The notes under the pieces were generated by a model that worked only from the letters and a program-made list of their open reading frames with translations, was not told the DNA's origin and did no database searches. Shown here piece after piece: positions 1-6,248 of a stretch of DNA of 9,139 nt (its first letter is position 1; each line of letters begins with the position of its first letter). Source of the stretch: Alkaliphilus sp. (lineage in GTDB: Bacteria > Bacillota > Clostridia > Peptostreptococcales > Thermotaleaceae); the NCBI GenBank assembly GCA_018335765.1, contig JAGXRU010000135.1, positions 1 to 9,139 of the forward strand, read 5' to 3'. A program made the translations under genes and the position numbers.

Positions 1-33
1 CCATCCATTATTATAGATGTTTCAGAAATTTAA
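1..33 (+). CDS. Possible 3' end of an upstream gene (partial)
   Basis: Frame 1 is open from the window edge and reads PSIIIDVSEI before a TAA at 31-33. Ten codons are too few to identify a family. The frame is preferred because the next frame closes already at 14-16, and because the third frame (open to 89) would run through the structured folP leader. If real, the gene ends 75 nt before folP. In many Clostridia folP follows folE or an HD-domain hydrolase gene, but nothing here shows which applies. Confidence 0.25.
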   Translation, partial: PSIIIDVSEI

Positions 34-40
34 AACAAAA

Positions 41-87
41 AAGGAGTGATCAAACCCACATCCATAATATGGGTTTGGCACTACCTT
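41..87 (+). promoter_or_regulatory. Structured folP leader RNA (interrupted hairpin)
   Basis: The 5' leader of folP can fold into one long hairpin. The outer stem pairs AAGG (41-44) with CCTT (84-87) and AGTG (45-48) with CACT (79-82), with A83 bulged. After a small internal loop (A49, T50 / G78), the inner stem pairs CAAACCCA (51-58) with TGGGTTTG (70-77), closing an 11-nt loop (59-69). All 16 pairs are Watson-Crick. No T run follows, so it is not an intrinsic terminator. Its left arm holds a Shine-Dalgarno-like AAGGAGTG that is not the folP ribosome site (98-104). A cis-regulatory RNA controlling folP is plausible. A 'folP' RNA motif has been described in Clostridia, but I cannot confirm from memory that this matches its consensus. 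Confidence 0.55.
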
Positions 88-108
88 AGAGATTTTCAGG
101 GGGAAGTA

Positions 109-966
109 ATGATGAAAAATTCTTATTTTACACGAAAAAAAGCCATGAAATGTGGCGAATATACCTTGGAGTTAGGAAGTAGAACTTATATAATGGGAAT
201 CTTAAATGTGACCCCTGATTCTTTCTCGGATGGCGGTAAATTTGTCGATATTGATCAAGCAATCCTTCATGCACACAAAATGGCTGAACAAGGAGCGGAT
301 ATCATAGATATTGGCGGAGAATCAACAAGACCTGGGCATGAAAAAATTACTGCTGAAGAAGAAATAAAAAGAGTATTAAAAATAGTAGAAAGACTTGTAA
401 AAGAAGTAAAGCTGCCTATATCTGTAGATACGTCAAAGGCTACGGTAGCTGAAACGGTATTAAATGCAGGAGCCCAGATGATCAATGACATTTGGGGTCT
501 ACAGAAAGATCCGGATATGGCAAAGGTTATTGCAAAATACAATGTGCCTGTTTGTATTATGCATAATCAAGAAGGGTCATGGTATGAAAAAGATATTATC
601 TATAGTATAAAAAATTTTTTTGAAAAATCCATAGAAATCGCATTAGCTGCAGGGATCAAAAATGAAAATATTATTTTAGATCCAGGCATTGGTTTTGGTA
701 AAACTCAAGAACAAAACATCCATATTATGTCGAGACTTTGTGAATTTAATGATATGGGATATCCAATTCTTTTAGGTACATCAAGAAAGTCTTTCATTGG
801 TAAAATTATTGATTTGCCACCAAATGAAAGGATTGAGGGAACTATTAGTACTTCTGTAATAGGCATAATGCAGGGGGTTGATATTTTAAGGGTTCATGAT
901 ATAGTAGAAAATCTAAGAGCTGCTTTGGTTGCAGATGTCATCATGAGAGGGAAAAGTAATGGATAG
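109..966 (+). CDS. folP: Dihydropteroate synthase
   Basis: FolP condenses 6-hydroxymethyl-dihydropterin pyrophosphate with p-aminobenzoate to give dihydropteroate in the cytoplasm; it is the sulfonamide target. From ATG 109 it is 285 aa, the usual size for this TIM-barrel enzyme. Both family signatures are clear: NVTPDSFSDGG from N33, then DIIDIGGESTRPG about 45 residues on. Further markers are DPGIGFGK from D191, TSRKSFIG with K227, and RVHD at 261-264. I chose ATG 109 because AGGGGGA (98-104) precedes it; ATG 112 is equally possible. A longer in-frame reading from GTG 46 is unlikely, because that GTG sits inside the leader hairpin and overlaps its own AAGGAG. It is the first gene of a folP-folB-folK operon and its last 8 nt overlap folB, suggesting translational coupling. 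All catalytic motifs look intact. Confidence 0.97.
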   Translation: MMKNSYFTRKKAMKCGEYTLELGSRTYIMGILNVTPDSFSDGGKFVDIDQAILHAHKMAEQGADIIDIGGESTRPGHEKITAEEEIKRVLKIVERLVKEVKLPISVDTSKATVAETVLNAGAQMINDIWGLQKDPDMAKVIAKYNVPVCIMHNQEGSWYEKDIIYSIKNFFEKSIEIALAAGIKNENIILDPGIGFGKTQEQNIHIMSRLCEFNDMGYPILLGTSRKSFIGKIIDLPPNERIEGTISTSVIGIMQGVDILRVHDIVENLRAALVADVIMRGKSNG

Positions 967-1324
967 AATAATCATGAAGAATCTCAATTTTTACGGTTAT
1001 CACGGAGCTATGTCTGAAGAAAATATTCTTGGGCAAAAATTTTTTGTTGATATAGATCTTTATCTGGATCTCGAAAAAGCAGGAAATACGGATTGCGTTA
1101 CCAATACAGTTCATTATGGAGAAGTTTTTGATATTGCAAAACAAATAGTAGAAAACAAAAGATATAACCTCATAGAGACTTTAGCTGAAAATATTGCGAA
1201 AGAAATATTAAATCAGTTTTTACTGGTAAAAGAAATTCATGTAACTGTCAAAAAACCAGGGGCTCCTGTAAAAGGTATATTTGATTATTTCGGTGTAGAG
1301 ATAAGGAGAAAGCGAAATGAGTAG
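959..1324 (+). CDS. folB: Dihydroneopterin aldolase
   Basis: FolB cleaves 7,8-dihydroneopterin to 6-hydroxymethyl-dihydropterin and glycolaldehyde, the substrate-making step before FolK. The 121-aa length is typical. The N-terminus has the family pattern FYGYHG (11-16), then E21 within EENILGQ. Y53 lies in VHYGEVF and K99 in VKKPGAP. These correspond to Glu22, Tyr54 and Lys100 of the Staphylococcus aureus enzyme as I recall it, so the active site is complete. The ATG overlaps the end of folP by 8 nt and the stop overlaps folK by 8 nt, so the three are very probably one translationally coupled unit. A related family, FolX epimerase, is less likely given the folP/folK context. Confidence 0.96.
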   Translation: MDRIIMKNLNFYGYHGAMSEENILGQKFFVDIDLYLDLEKAGNTDCVTNTVHYGEVFDIAKQIVENKRYNLIETLAENIAKEILNQFLLVKEIHVTVKKPGAPVKGIFDYFGVEIRRKRNE

Positions 1325-1799
1325 AGCATACCTTGGAATAGGCGGTAATATTGGCAACAAAAAAGAAAATATTCAAAAAGCCGTTGATCTCCTGAAAAAC
1401 CATCCTCAAATTGTTGTATCTGCCATCTCATCCTATTATGAAACTGCTCCAGTGGGCTATACATATCAAGATTGGTTTTTAAACATAGTGGTTGAAATTG
1501 AAACAGCTTTAGATCCATATGCATTGTTGGAATATTGTAATGATATTGAACAAAATCTAAAAAGAGAAAGATTGATCAGATGGGGACCAAGAACAATAGA
1601 TCTAGATATTCTTCTCTTTGATGAGTTTGTTTTTAATGATGAAAAATTAACAATACCTCATCCTAGAATGTGTGAACGAGCATTTGTCATGATTCCACTT
1701 TATGAAATCGCAAAAAATCTGGTGATAAATGGCAAAAAAATCGAAGAGATTACTAAAAATCTTAAAGAAAAAGAAGTAAGGAAGGTTGAAAACATATAA
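1317..1799 (+). CDS. folK: 2-Amino-4-hydroxy-6-hydroxymethyldihydropteridine pyrophosphokinase (HPPK)
   Basis: FolK transfers pyrophosphate from ATP to 6-hydroxymethyl-dihydropterin, making the substrate of FolP. The 160 aa match the usual stand-alone HPPK size. The N-terminus reads LGIGGNIGNK, the family's LGSNLGD-type element. The PROSITE-type signature RWGPRTIDLDILLF contains D95 and D97, the Mg-binding pair that has the same numbering in the E. coli enzyme. HPRMCERAFVMIPL follows as expected. ATG 1317 overlaps the folB stop by 8 nt. It is the last gene of the folate cluster, with a strong terminator 27 nt after its stop. In some organisms folB and folK are fused; here they are separate but overlapping. 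No anomaly is seen. Confidence 0.97.
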   Translation: MSRAYLGIGGNIGNKKENIQKAVDLLKNHPQIVVSAISSYYETAPVGYTYQDWFLNIVVEIETALDPYALLEYCNDIEQNLKRERLIRWGPRTIDLDILLFDEFVFNDEKLTIPHPRMCERAFVMIPLYEIAKNLVINGKKIEEITKNLKEKEVRKVENI

Positions 1800-1826
1800 T
1801 TATAGTTGATTTCTTTATATTTACTC

Positions 1827-1894
1827 AAAAAAACAATAAAATCTAGTATATTCATTGAAATGCACAAATATACTAGATTTTATTGTTTTTTTTT
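1827..1894 (+). terminator. Rho-independent terminator after folK (possibly bidirectional)
   Basis: A perfect 24-bp inverted repeat has its left arm at 1827-1850 and right arm at 1869-1892, with an 18-nt loop. The right arm runs into nine T residues (1886-1894). The left arm begins with seven A residues, so the same element would also end in a T run on the minus strand. The stem is very A/T-rich, which its length compensates. Its position just after folK and before a new promoter region fits an operon end. Confidence 0.85.
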
Positions 1895-1929
1895 ATTTCA
1901 AAATGGTTTGTTCTGTGAAAGCAAAAATG

Positions 1930-1958
1930 TAATACGCAATAATTTGAATGCATACACT
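1930..1958 (+). promoter_or_regulatory. Candidate sigma-E promoter for yqfC-yqfD
   Basis: A -35-like TAATACG (1930-1936) is separated by 14 nt from a -10-like CATACACT (1951-1958). As recalled, the Bacillus sigma-E consensus is about KMATATT, 14-15 nt, CATACAMT. The -10 matches 8 of 8 and the -35 matches 5 of 7 with the ATA core intact. Transcription would start near 1965, giving a leader of about 90 nt before yqfC. yqfC and yqfD belong to the mother-cell sigma-E regulon in Bacillus subtilis, so context and motif agree. This is motif matching by eye, without a background score. Confidence 0.6.
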
Positions 1959-1983
1959 AAATTAGATAGTTGCTCAATATATT

Positions 1984-2011
1984 TTGACGTAGCATTGATG
2001 CAAGATACAAT
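1984..2011 (+). promoter_or_regulatory. Candidate sigma-A-type promoter upstream of yqfC
   Basis: TTGACG (1984-1989) and TACAAT (2006-2011) are spaced by 16 nt, each one base from the TTGACA/TATAAT consensus. It lies about 45 nt before the yqfC start and could give basal transcription of the downstream genes independently of sporulation. In such A/T-rich DNA a match of this quality can arise by chance. Confidence 0.35.
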
Positions 2012-2053
2012 ATTTCGCAATACACTAAAAAATAGGTAGTGGGGTATTTTATT

Positions 2054-2332
2054 ATGAAAAATCTGTCAAAGGAGATAAAGGAGACTGTTTCGGAACTATT
2101 AGAACTTCCAAAGGATATTATTTTAGATTTGCCAAGGATTACCCTAGTTGGTAATCTTCAATTATATATTGAGAATCATAGGGGTTTAATTGAGTATTCA
2201 AACCAAAGAATTAGAATTTATACGAAAAATGGCATAATGAGAATTATGGGTAAGAACCTTGTGATAAAAACTGTTATTAAAGAGGAAATAATTATTGTAG
2301 GATTGATTGAACATATTGAGTTTGGGGATTAA
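2054..2332 (+). CDS. yqfC: Sporulation protein YqfC
   Basis: This is a small soluble protein of the YqfC family, 92 aa from ATG 2054, typical for the family. The hallmark stretch is a LELPKDIILDLPRITLVG segment early in the protein, followed by LQLYIENHRG and, later, GKNLVIKT. The family is found in endospore formers next to yqfD; its molecular activity is not known to me. I prefer ATG 2054 over the upstream GTG 2039. The ATG has GTGGGG about 9 nt upstream, while the GTG would overlap that same G-rich site. The preceding promoter region carries a sigma-E-like site, suggesting expression in the mother cell. yqfD follows within 13 nt. Confidence 0.93.
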   Translation: MKNLSKEIKETVSELLELPKDIILDLPRITLVGNLQLYIENHRGLIEYSNQRIRIYTKNGIMRIMGKNLVIKTVIKEEIIIVGLIEHIEFGD

Positions 2333-2337
2333 AGGGG
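2331..2337 (+). promoter_or_regulatory. Ribosome binding site that places the yqfD start
   Basis: AAAGGGG directly after the yqfC stop is the only purine-rich site near the 5' end of yqfD. It favours TTG 2346 (8-nt spacer), with TTG 2349 next and GTG 2352/2355 more distant. The TTG at 2307 would lie upstream of it, inside yqfC. An out-of-frame ATG at 2341 begins a five-codon reading frame whose TGA (2356-2358) overlaps GTG 2355. Confidence 0.55.
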
Positions 2338-2345
2338 TGTATGCA

Positions 2346-3536
2346 TTGTTGGTGGTGAAAATATGGAATTTTTTCCGTGGATATGTGGTAATTCGCATTG
2401 AGGGTCTATCACTAGAAAAGTTTATAAATTATGCTATATCGAGAGGAGTATATTTCTGGGATATCATTCGGGTAGATTATACCACTCTTGAAGCGAAGGT
2501 AGGACTAAAAGGTTATAAAGAATTAAGACATATCGTCAAAAGGGTTGGATGCAAGGTAAAGATTTATGGGAAAATAGGATATCCTTTTTTTGTGCATAAA
2601 ATTAAGGTAAGAAAAATGTTTCTTGTTGGATTTGTAATTTCATTATTATTGATAATCGTAGGAACGTCTTTCATTTGGAATATTGAAGTTTTTGGAAATA
2701 AAAGCATTTCTACTCAGAAAATAATAGGATATTTAAAAAGCAATAACCTGTATCCAGGCGTGTTTAAGTATCATGTGAATCTTTTGGACATCGAAAATAA
2801 TATGATGTTAGAATTTGAAGATATAGCATGGGTAGGTATAAATTTAAAAGGAACAAAGGTTATTGTAGACATAGTTGAAAAGGTCAAGCCTCCTAAAAAG
2901 ATACCTGTCAATATACCTTGTGACATTATAGCCGCAAAAAATGGAGTTGTTGAAAAAATTATTGCAAAAAATGGAGATGCTTTAGTTGAAAAAGGTGATA
3001 TAGTAAAATCGGGGCAGGTATTAATTACTGGTGTGCTTAATAGAGATAATTTAGAATCAAGATATGTGCATGCTTTGGGTGAAGTATACGCTAAAACCTA
3101 TTATGAAGAAACTGATGAAATAGCTCTGATTAAAAAAGAAAAGATTAAAACTGGTAATATGGTTACAAGAAGGATTGTTAGAATTGGAAACAGTCAAATT
3201 GTTTTAGGTCATGATGAGATTCCCTACTCTAATGTTATAATAGAGAAAAGAAACAAAAGAATACCCTCGTGGAGGAATATTAAAATACCTGTCGAAATTA
3301 TTATAGAAGAATATTATGAAGCCAAAGACACAAGTGTATCAATTGATAAAGAGGTAGCGAAAAAGGCATTGCAAGAGAAAATATTGGTAAAACTGATTAA
3401 TAGAATACCAGTTAATGCCAGTATTTTAGACCAAAGAATAGCATTTTATGAGAAGGAAAATATTCTTTATTGCAAGATTAATATTGAAGCCTTAGAGCAG
3501 ATAGGGATACAAAGAATGTTATTTCAAGAAAATTAA
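2346..3536 (+). CDS. yqfD: Sporulation membrane protein YqfD
   Basis: YqfD-family protein, 396 aa from TTG 2346, close to the usual length of about 400. The N-terminus (LVVKIWNFFRGYVVIRIEG) leads into a cytoplasmic domain of about 90 residues. One transmembrane helix follows, centred on FLVGFVISLLLIIVG at about residues 94-115. The large remainder is predicted to lie outside the membrane. It opens with NIEVFGN, contains WVGINLKG, and ends in a charged domain with many Lys/Glu. The family is conserved in spore formers and is expressed from sigma E with yqfC in Bacillus; its mechanism is unsettled. The start is uncertain by a few codons because only TTG/GTG codons are in frame after the ribosome site. 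The downstream neighbour in many relatives is phoH, absent here. Confidence 0.93.
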   Translation: MLVVKIWNFFRGYVVIRIEGLSLEKFINYAISRGVYFWDIIRVDYTTLEAKVGLKGYKELRHIVKRVGCKVKIYGKIGYPFFVHKIKVRKMFLVGFVISLLLIIVGTSFIWNIEVFGNKSISTQKIIGYLKSNNLYPGVFKYHVNLLDIENNMMLEFEDIAWVGINLKGTKVIVDIVEKVKPPKKIPVNIPCDIIAAKNGVVEKIIAKNGDALVEKGDIVKSGQVLITGVLNRDNLESRYVHALGEVYAKTYYEETDEIALIKKEKIKTGNMVTRRIVRIGNSQIVLGHDEIPYSNVIIEKRNKRIPSWRNIKIPVEIIIEEYYEAKDTSVSIDKEVAKKALQEKILVKLINRIPVNASILDQRIAFYEKENILYCKINIEALEQIGIQRMLFQEN

Positions 3537-3684
3537 TTTAAAATGACGAATGTTTTGGAGCGAAATATTGGGAAAAGCACCGGATGAGCATAGTAATATC
3601 ATAGGAAAAAAACATAATATTTAGAATAAATTGGCATAATTATAAAAATATACGAAGAAGATATGAACAATAGGGGGAATATTT
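3537..3684 (+). other. Intergenic gap where phoH would be expected
   Basis: This 148-bp A/T-rich spacer lies between yqfD and pgpH. I see no coding potential, no phoH remnant, no tRNA and no hairpin with a T tract. It contains several TATAA/CATAAT-like strings (around 3594-3600, 3613-3620 and 3641-3646), but none pairs with a good -35 at proper spacing. Read-through from the yqfC promoters into pgpH therefore seems possible. A clear ribosome site, AGGGGGA, lies just before the pgpH start. Confidence 0.5.
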
Positions 3685-5778
3685 ATGACCTTATTTAGAG
3701 ATGTTATGGACAAGTTTAATACAATGCTTATCGTAAAATTCCTGCGCAAAAAGATTGTTAGCAATATAATCTTTGCTGTGGTTTTTTTTGCTGTAATATT
3801 TGTCAGTACTCTTAGTGCATTAGCACCTGAAAAATACGAGATTGTTATTGGTCAACAGGCCATATCAGACATAAAAGCGCCAAGAGATATAGAGGATAAA
3901 GTCGCAACAAATAAGCTTATAAAGAAAACTGTAGAATTAGTGGAACCTAGGGAAAAAATTGATCCGACAATCCAGATAGATATCAAAAAAAATATCGAAA
4001 GATTTTTTTTGGTATTATATAGAACCAGGGATCTTCAGGAAATCACAAAGGAAGAAAGATTTCAGTTGTTAAAGGAAGAAAATTTTTTGGGTTTAACTGA
4101 TGACGAATTGATATTGATGCTAGAGATGCCTGTAGAGGAATTGAAAAATATTGAAAGCTATATATATGAAATAATAACTCAGGTTATGTCTACAGGCATT
4201 AAAGAAGAAGAATTGGAAAAAGAAAGAATCAATATAACAAATTACTTTATAGGGTTAAAGGAATTTTCTAACACGGTGAAGTCCTTAGGTATTAATATAG
4301 TTAACTCATCAATTAAAGCAAATCGATTCTTGGATGTTGAAACTACTCAAGAAAAAATAGAAGAAGCAAAAAATTCGGTAGAAAAGGTAATTATAAGAAG
4401 CGGAAACAATATAGTACAAGCGGGTGAAACTATTACTGACGCACATTATGAAATACTTTTAGAAGCGGGCATGATAAAGGAGCATAGTAGCAAAGATTTT
4501 TCTTTGTTTTTAGGGATTGGCATACTAATTCTGATAGTCGAAAGTGTTCTAATAGGATATATGTATGTTTTTAACAGATCTATTTTTTCTTCCACATCAA
4601 AATCATATTTATTATTAATATTATTTATATCAATATACCTGATCTCAAAATCAGTATATGGAATTTCTTCCTACATTGTTCCACTAGCTGCAGGAACTAT
4701 GCTTATAGGCATACTTTTGAATACTAGATTGGCTATAATAGTTAATTTAATGATGACAATGCTTTTGGCTGTAATCTATGGCAACAATACAGCCTTTATT
4801 TTTACAAGCATAATAGGAGGAACAGTGGGTGCTTGTAGTGTTACAAATACTCATCAAAGATCAAATATATTTGTAGCGGGTCTTTTGGTGAGTTTAAGTA
4901 ATTTAATGGTAATACTGGGATTTGGATTTATTAATGATATGGAATTTTCGAGAATTTTAACAGACAGTTTTTACGGTATATTGAATGGAATATTTTGTGC
5001 CATCTTAACGATTGGTTCTCTTCCTCTCTGGGAAACAGCTTTTAGCATATTGACTCCTTTAAAACTGCTTGAGTTGTCTAATCCTAACCATCCAATATTA
5101 AAAAGGTTGTTGATGGAAACGCCAGGGACTTATCATCACAGTATTATAGTGGGAAATCTAAGTGAGGCAGCTGCTGATGCCATTGACGCCAATGGCTTAT
5201 TTTCAAGGGTGAGTTCATACTATCATGATATAGGAAAACTAAAACGACCTTATTTTTTCAAAGAAAACCAATTAACCTGTGAGAATCCTCATGATAAATT
5301 AACATCTAGTCTTAGTGCGTTGATCATAACTAATCATGTTAAGGACGGTATTGAGTTAGCCAAAAAATATAAAATTCCTCAGGAAATTATTGATATTATT
5401 GAACAACATCATGGTACTACCTTGGTTAAGTATTTTTATCATAAAGCAATGAATAATGATGAGTACGAAGAAGTGATGGAGGAAAATTTTAGATATACTG
5501 GGGTAAAGCCACAATCAAGAGAAGCAGCCATAGTTATGCTTGCTGACTCAGTTGAAGCAGCTGTTAGAAGCCTTCAGGAACATACATCTGAAAAAATAAG
5601 AAGCCTTGTAGAAAAAATTGTAAATGACAAGCTTGATGATCATCAGTTAGATGAGTGTGACCTAACACTGAAGGATATAGATAGAATAGTTGTGTCGTTT
5701 TGCAATGTTTTAATTGGGATCTTCCATGAGAGAATAGAATATCCTGAATTGAATGTAAAAGAAACAGAGGTGGTATAA
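3685..5778 (+). CDS. pgpH: Cyclic-di-AMP phosphodiesterase, PgpH type (7TM-HD)
   Basis: This membrane-bound HD-domain hydrolase degrades c-di-AMP, the second messenger for potassium/osmotic balance and wall homeostasis. It has 697 aa. An N-terminal helix lies at about 25-46. An extracytoplasmic 7TMR-HDED region, rich in Glu/Lys and probably coiled, covers about 50-270. A bundle of helices spans about 272-455 and a cytoplasmic HD domain about 475-650. The metal and catalytic residues are all present: H485 (TYHHS), H514-D515 (YYHDIGK), H551 (ITNHV), H575-H576 (EQHHG) and D621 (LADSVEAA). Their order and spacing match characterised PgpH proteins. ATG 3685 has AGGGGGA about 5 nt before it. In B. 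subtilis the equivalent is yqfF. ybeY starts 1 nt after its stop, so they are probably cotranscribed. This assignment is stronger than a generic HD hydrolase because of the full domain order. Confidence 0.95.
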   Translation: MTLFRDVMDKFNTMLIVKFLRKKIVSNIIFAVVFFAVIFVSTLSALAPEKYEIVIGQQAISDIKAPRDIEDKVATNKLIKKTVELVEPREKIDPTIQIDIKKNIERFFLVLYRTRDLQEITKEERFQLLKEENFLGLTDDELILMLEMPVEELKNIESYIYEIITQVMSTGIKEEELEKERINITNYFIGLKEFSNTVKSLGINIVNSSIKANRFLDVETTQEKIEEAKNSVEKVIIRSGNNIVQAGETITDAHYEILLEAGMIKEHSSKDFSLFLGIGILILIVESVLIGYMYVFNRSIFSSTSKSYLLLILFISIYLISKSVYGISSYIVPLAAGTMLIGILLNTRLAIIVNLMMTMLLAVIYGNNTAFIFTSIIGGTVGACSVTNTHQRSNIFVAGLLVSLSNLMVILGFGFINDMEFSRILTDSFYGILNGIFCAILTIGSLPLWETAFSILTPLKLLELSNPNHPILKRLLMETPGTYHHSIIVGNLSEAAADAIDANGLFSRVSSYYHDIGKLKRPYFFKENQLTCENPHDKLTSSLSALIITNHVKDGIELAKKYKIPQEIIDIIEQHHGTTLVKYFYHKAMNNDEYEEVMEENFRYTGVKPQSREAAIVMLADSVEAAVRSLQEHTSEKIRSLVEKIVNDKLDDHQLDECDLTLKDIDRIVVSFCNVLIGIFHERIEYPELNVKETEVV

Positions 5779-5779
5779 T

Positions 5780-6232
5780 TTGGAATTATTTTTTGATAAT
5801 AGACAAAATTCGATAACAATTGATGAAGAATTATTAAAAACCATGGAAAAAGCAATGGTATATTGTCTAGCGAAAGAGGGTTTATCAAATGAATTAGAAA
5901 TAAGTATATCCTTTGTTAATAATTTGGAAATAAAAGAATTAAACCGAATATATCGGAATAAGGACAAGGAAACAGATGTTTTATCTTTTCCACAATATGA
6001 TAATATTCAAAATGCCAAAAACATCACATGTTTAGGTGATATTGTGCTGTCTTTAGAAAAAGCTGAAGAGCAAGCCAAGGAATATGATCATAGCTTTCAA
6101 AGAGAAGTAGTATATTTAACCGTGCATAGTATGTTACACTTAATGGGATATGATCATGATGATGATTTAAATACTGGGAGAATGAGGCAAAAAGAAGAAG
6201 AGATTATGGTGGATTTGGGTATACTAAGATAA
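5780..6232 (+). CDS. ybeY: Endoribonuclease YbeY (16S rRNA maturation)
   Basis: YbeY is a zinc-dependent endoribonuclease needed for 16S rRNA 3'-end processing and ribosome quality control. The 150 aa are typical. The zinc motif is HSMLHLMGYDH, with H116, H120 and H126 as ligands. The Gly usual after the first His is Ser, a conservative change I do not regard as inactivating. Upstream, NRIYRNKDKETDVLSFP matches the conserved YR-K-TDVLSFP element, and CLGDIVLS follows. The start is TTG 5780, with AGAGGTGG (5766-5773) in the end of pgpH as ribosome site. An ATG-only gene finder would truncate it. The pgpH-ybeY-dgkA order is common in Bacillota. Confidence 0.96.
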   Translation: MELFFDNRQNSITIDEELLKTMEKAMVYCLAKEGLSNELEISISFVNNLEIKELNRIYRNKDKETDVLSFPQYDNIQNAKNITCLGDIVLSLEKAEEQAKEYDHSFQREVVYLTVHSMLHLMGYDHDDDLNTGRMRQKEEEIMVDLGILR

Positions 6233-6248
6233 TAAGTGAGGTGCTCTT

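Noticed and set aside
46..108. In-frame 5' extension of folP from GTG 46
   Set aside because: The GTG lies inside the left arm of the leader hairpin and overlaps its only Shine-Dalgarno-like sequence, leaving no spacer. The added 21 residues have no counterpart in FolP. ATG 109 has its own ribosome site.
41..108. THF or preQ1 riboswitch upstream of folP
   Set aside because: I could not match the conserved THF elements or the preQ1 core as I remember them; only a single long interrupted hairpin is seen, so I do not assign a known riboswitch class.
1806..2039. 77-codon open frame between folK and yqfC
   Set aside because: It runs through the terminator stem and loop and through the yqfC promoter region, has no ribosome site, and its composition (runs of Phe/Lys from the A and T tracts) is that of non-coding DNA.
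2039..2053. GTG 2039 as yqfC start
   Set aside because: It would consume the G-rich ribosome site of ATG 2054 and adds five residues not expected at the YqfC N-terminus.
3591..3650. Promoter for pgpH in the yqfD-pgpH gap
   Set aside because: Several -10-like strings exist, as expected in A/T-rich DNA, but none has a -35 at acceptable spacing; for sigma E the closest pair (TAATATC to CATAATAT) is only 12 nt apart.
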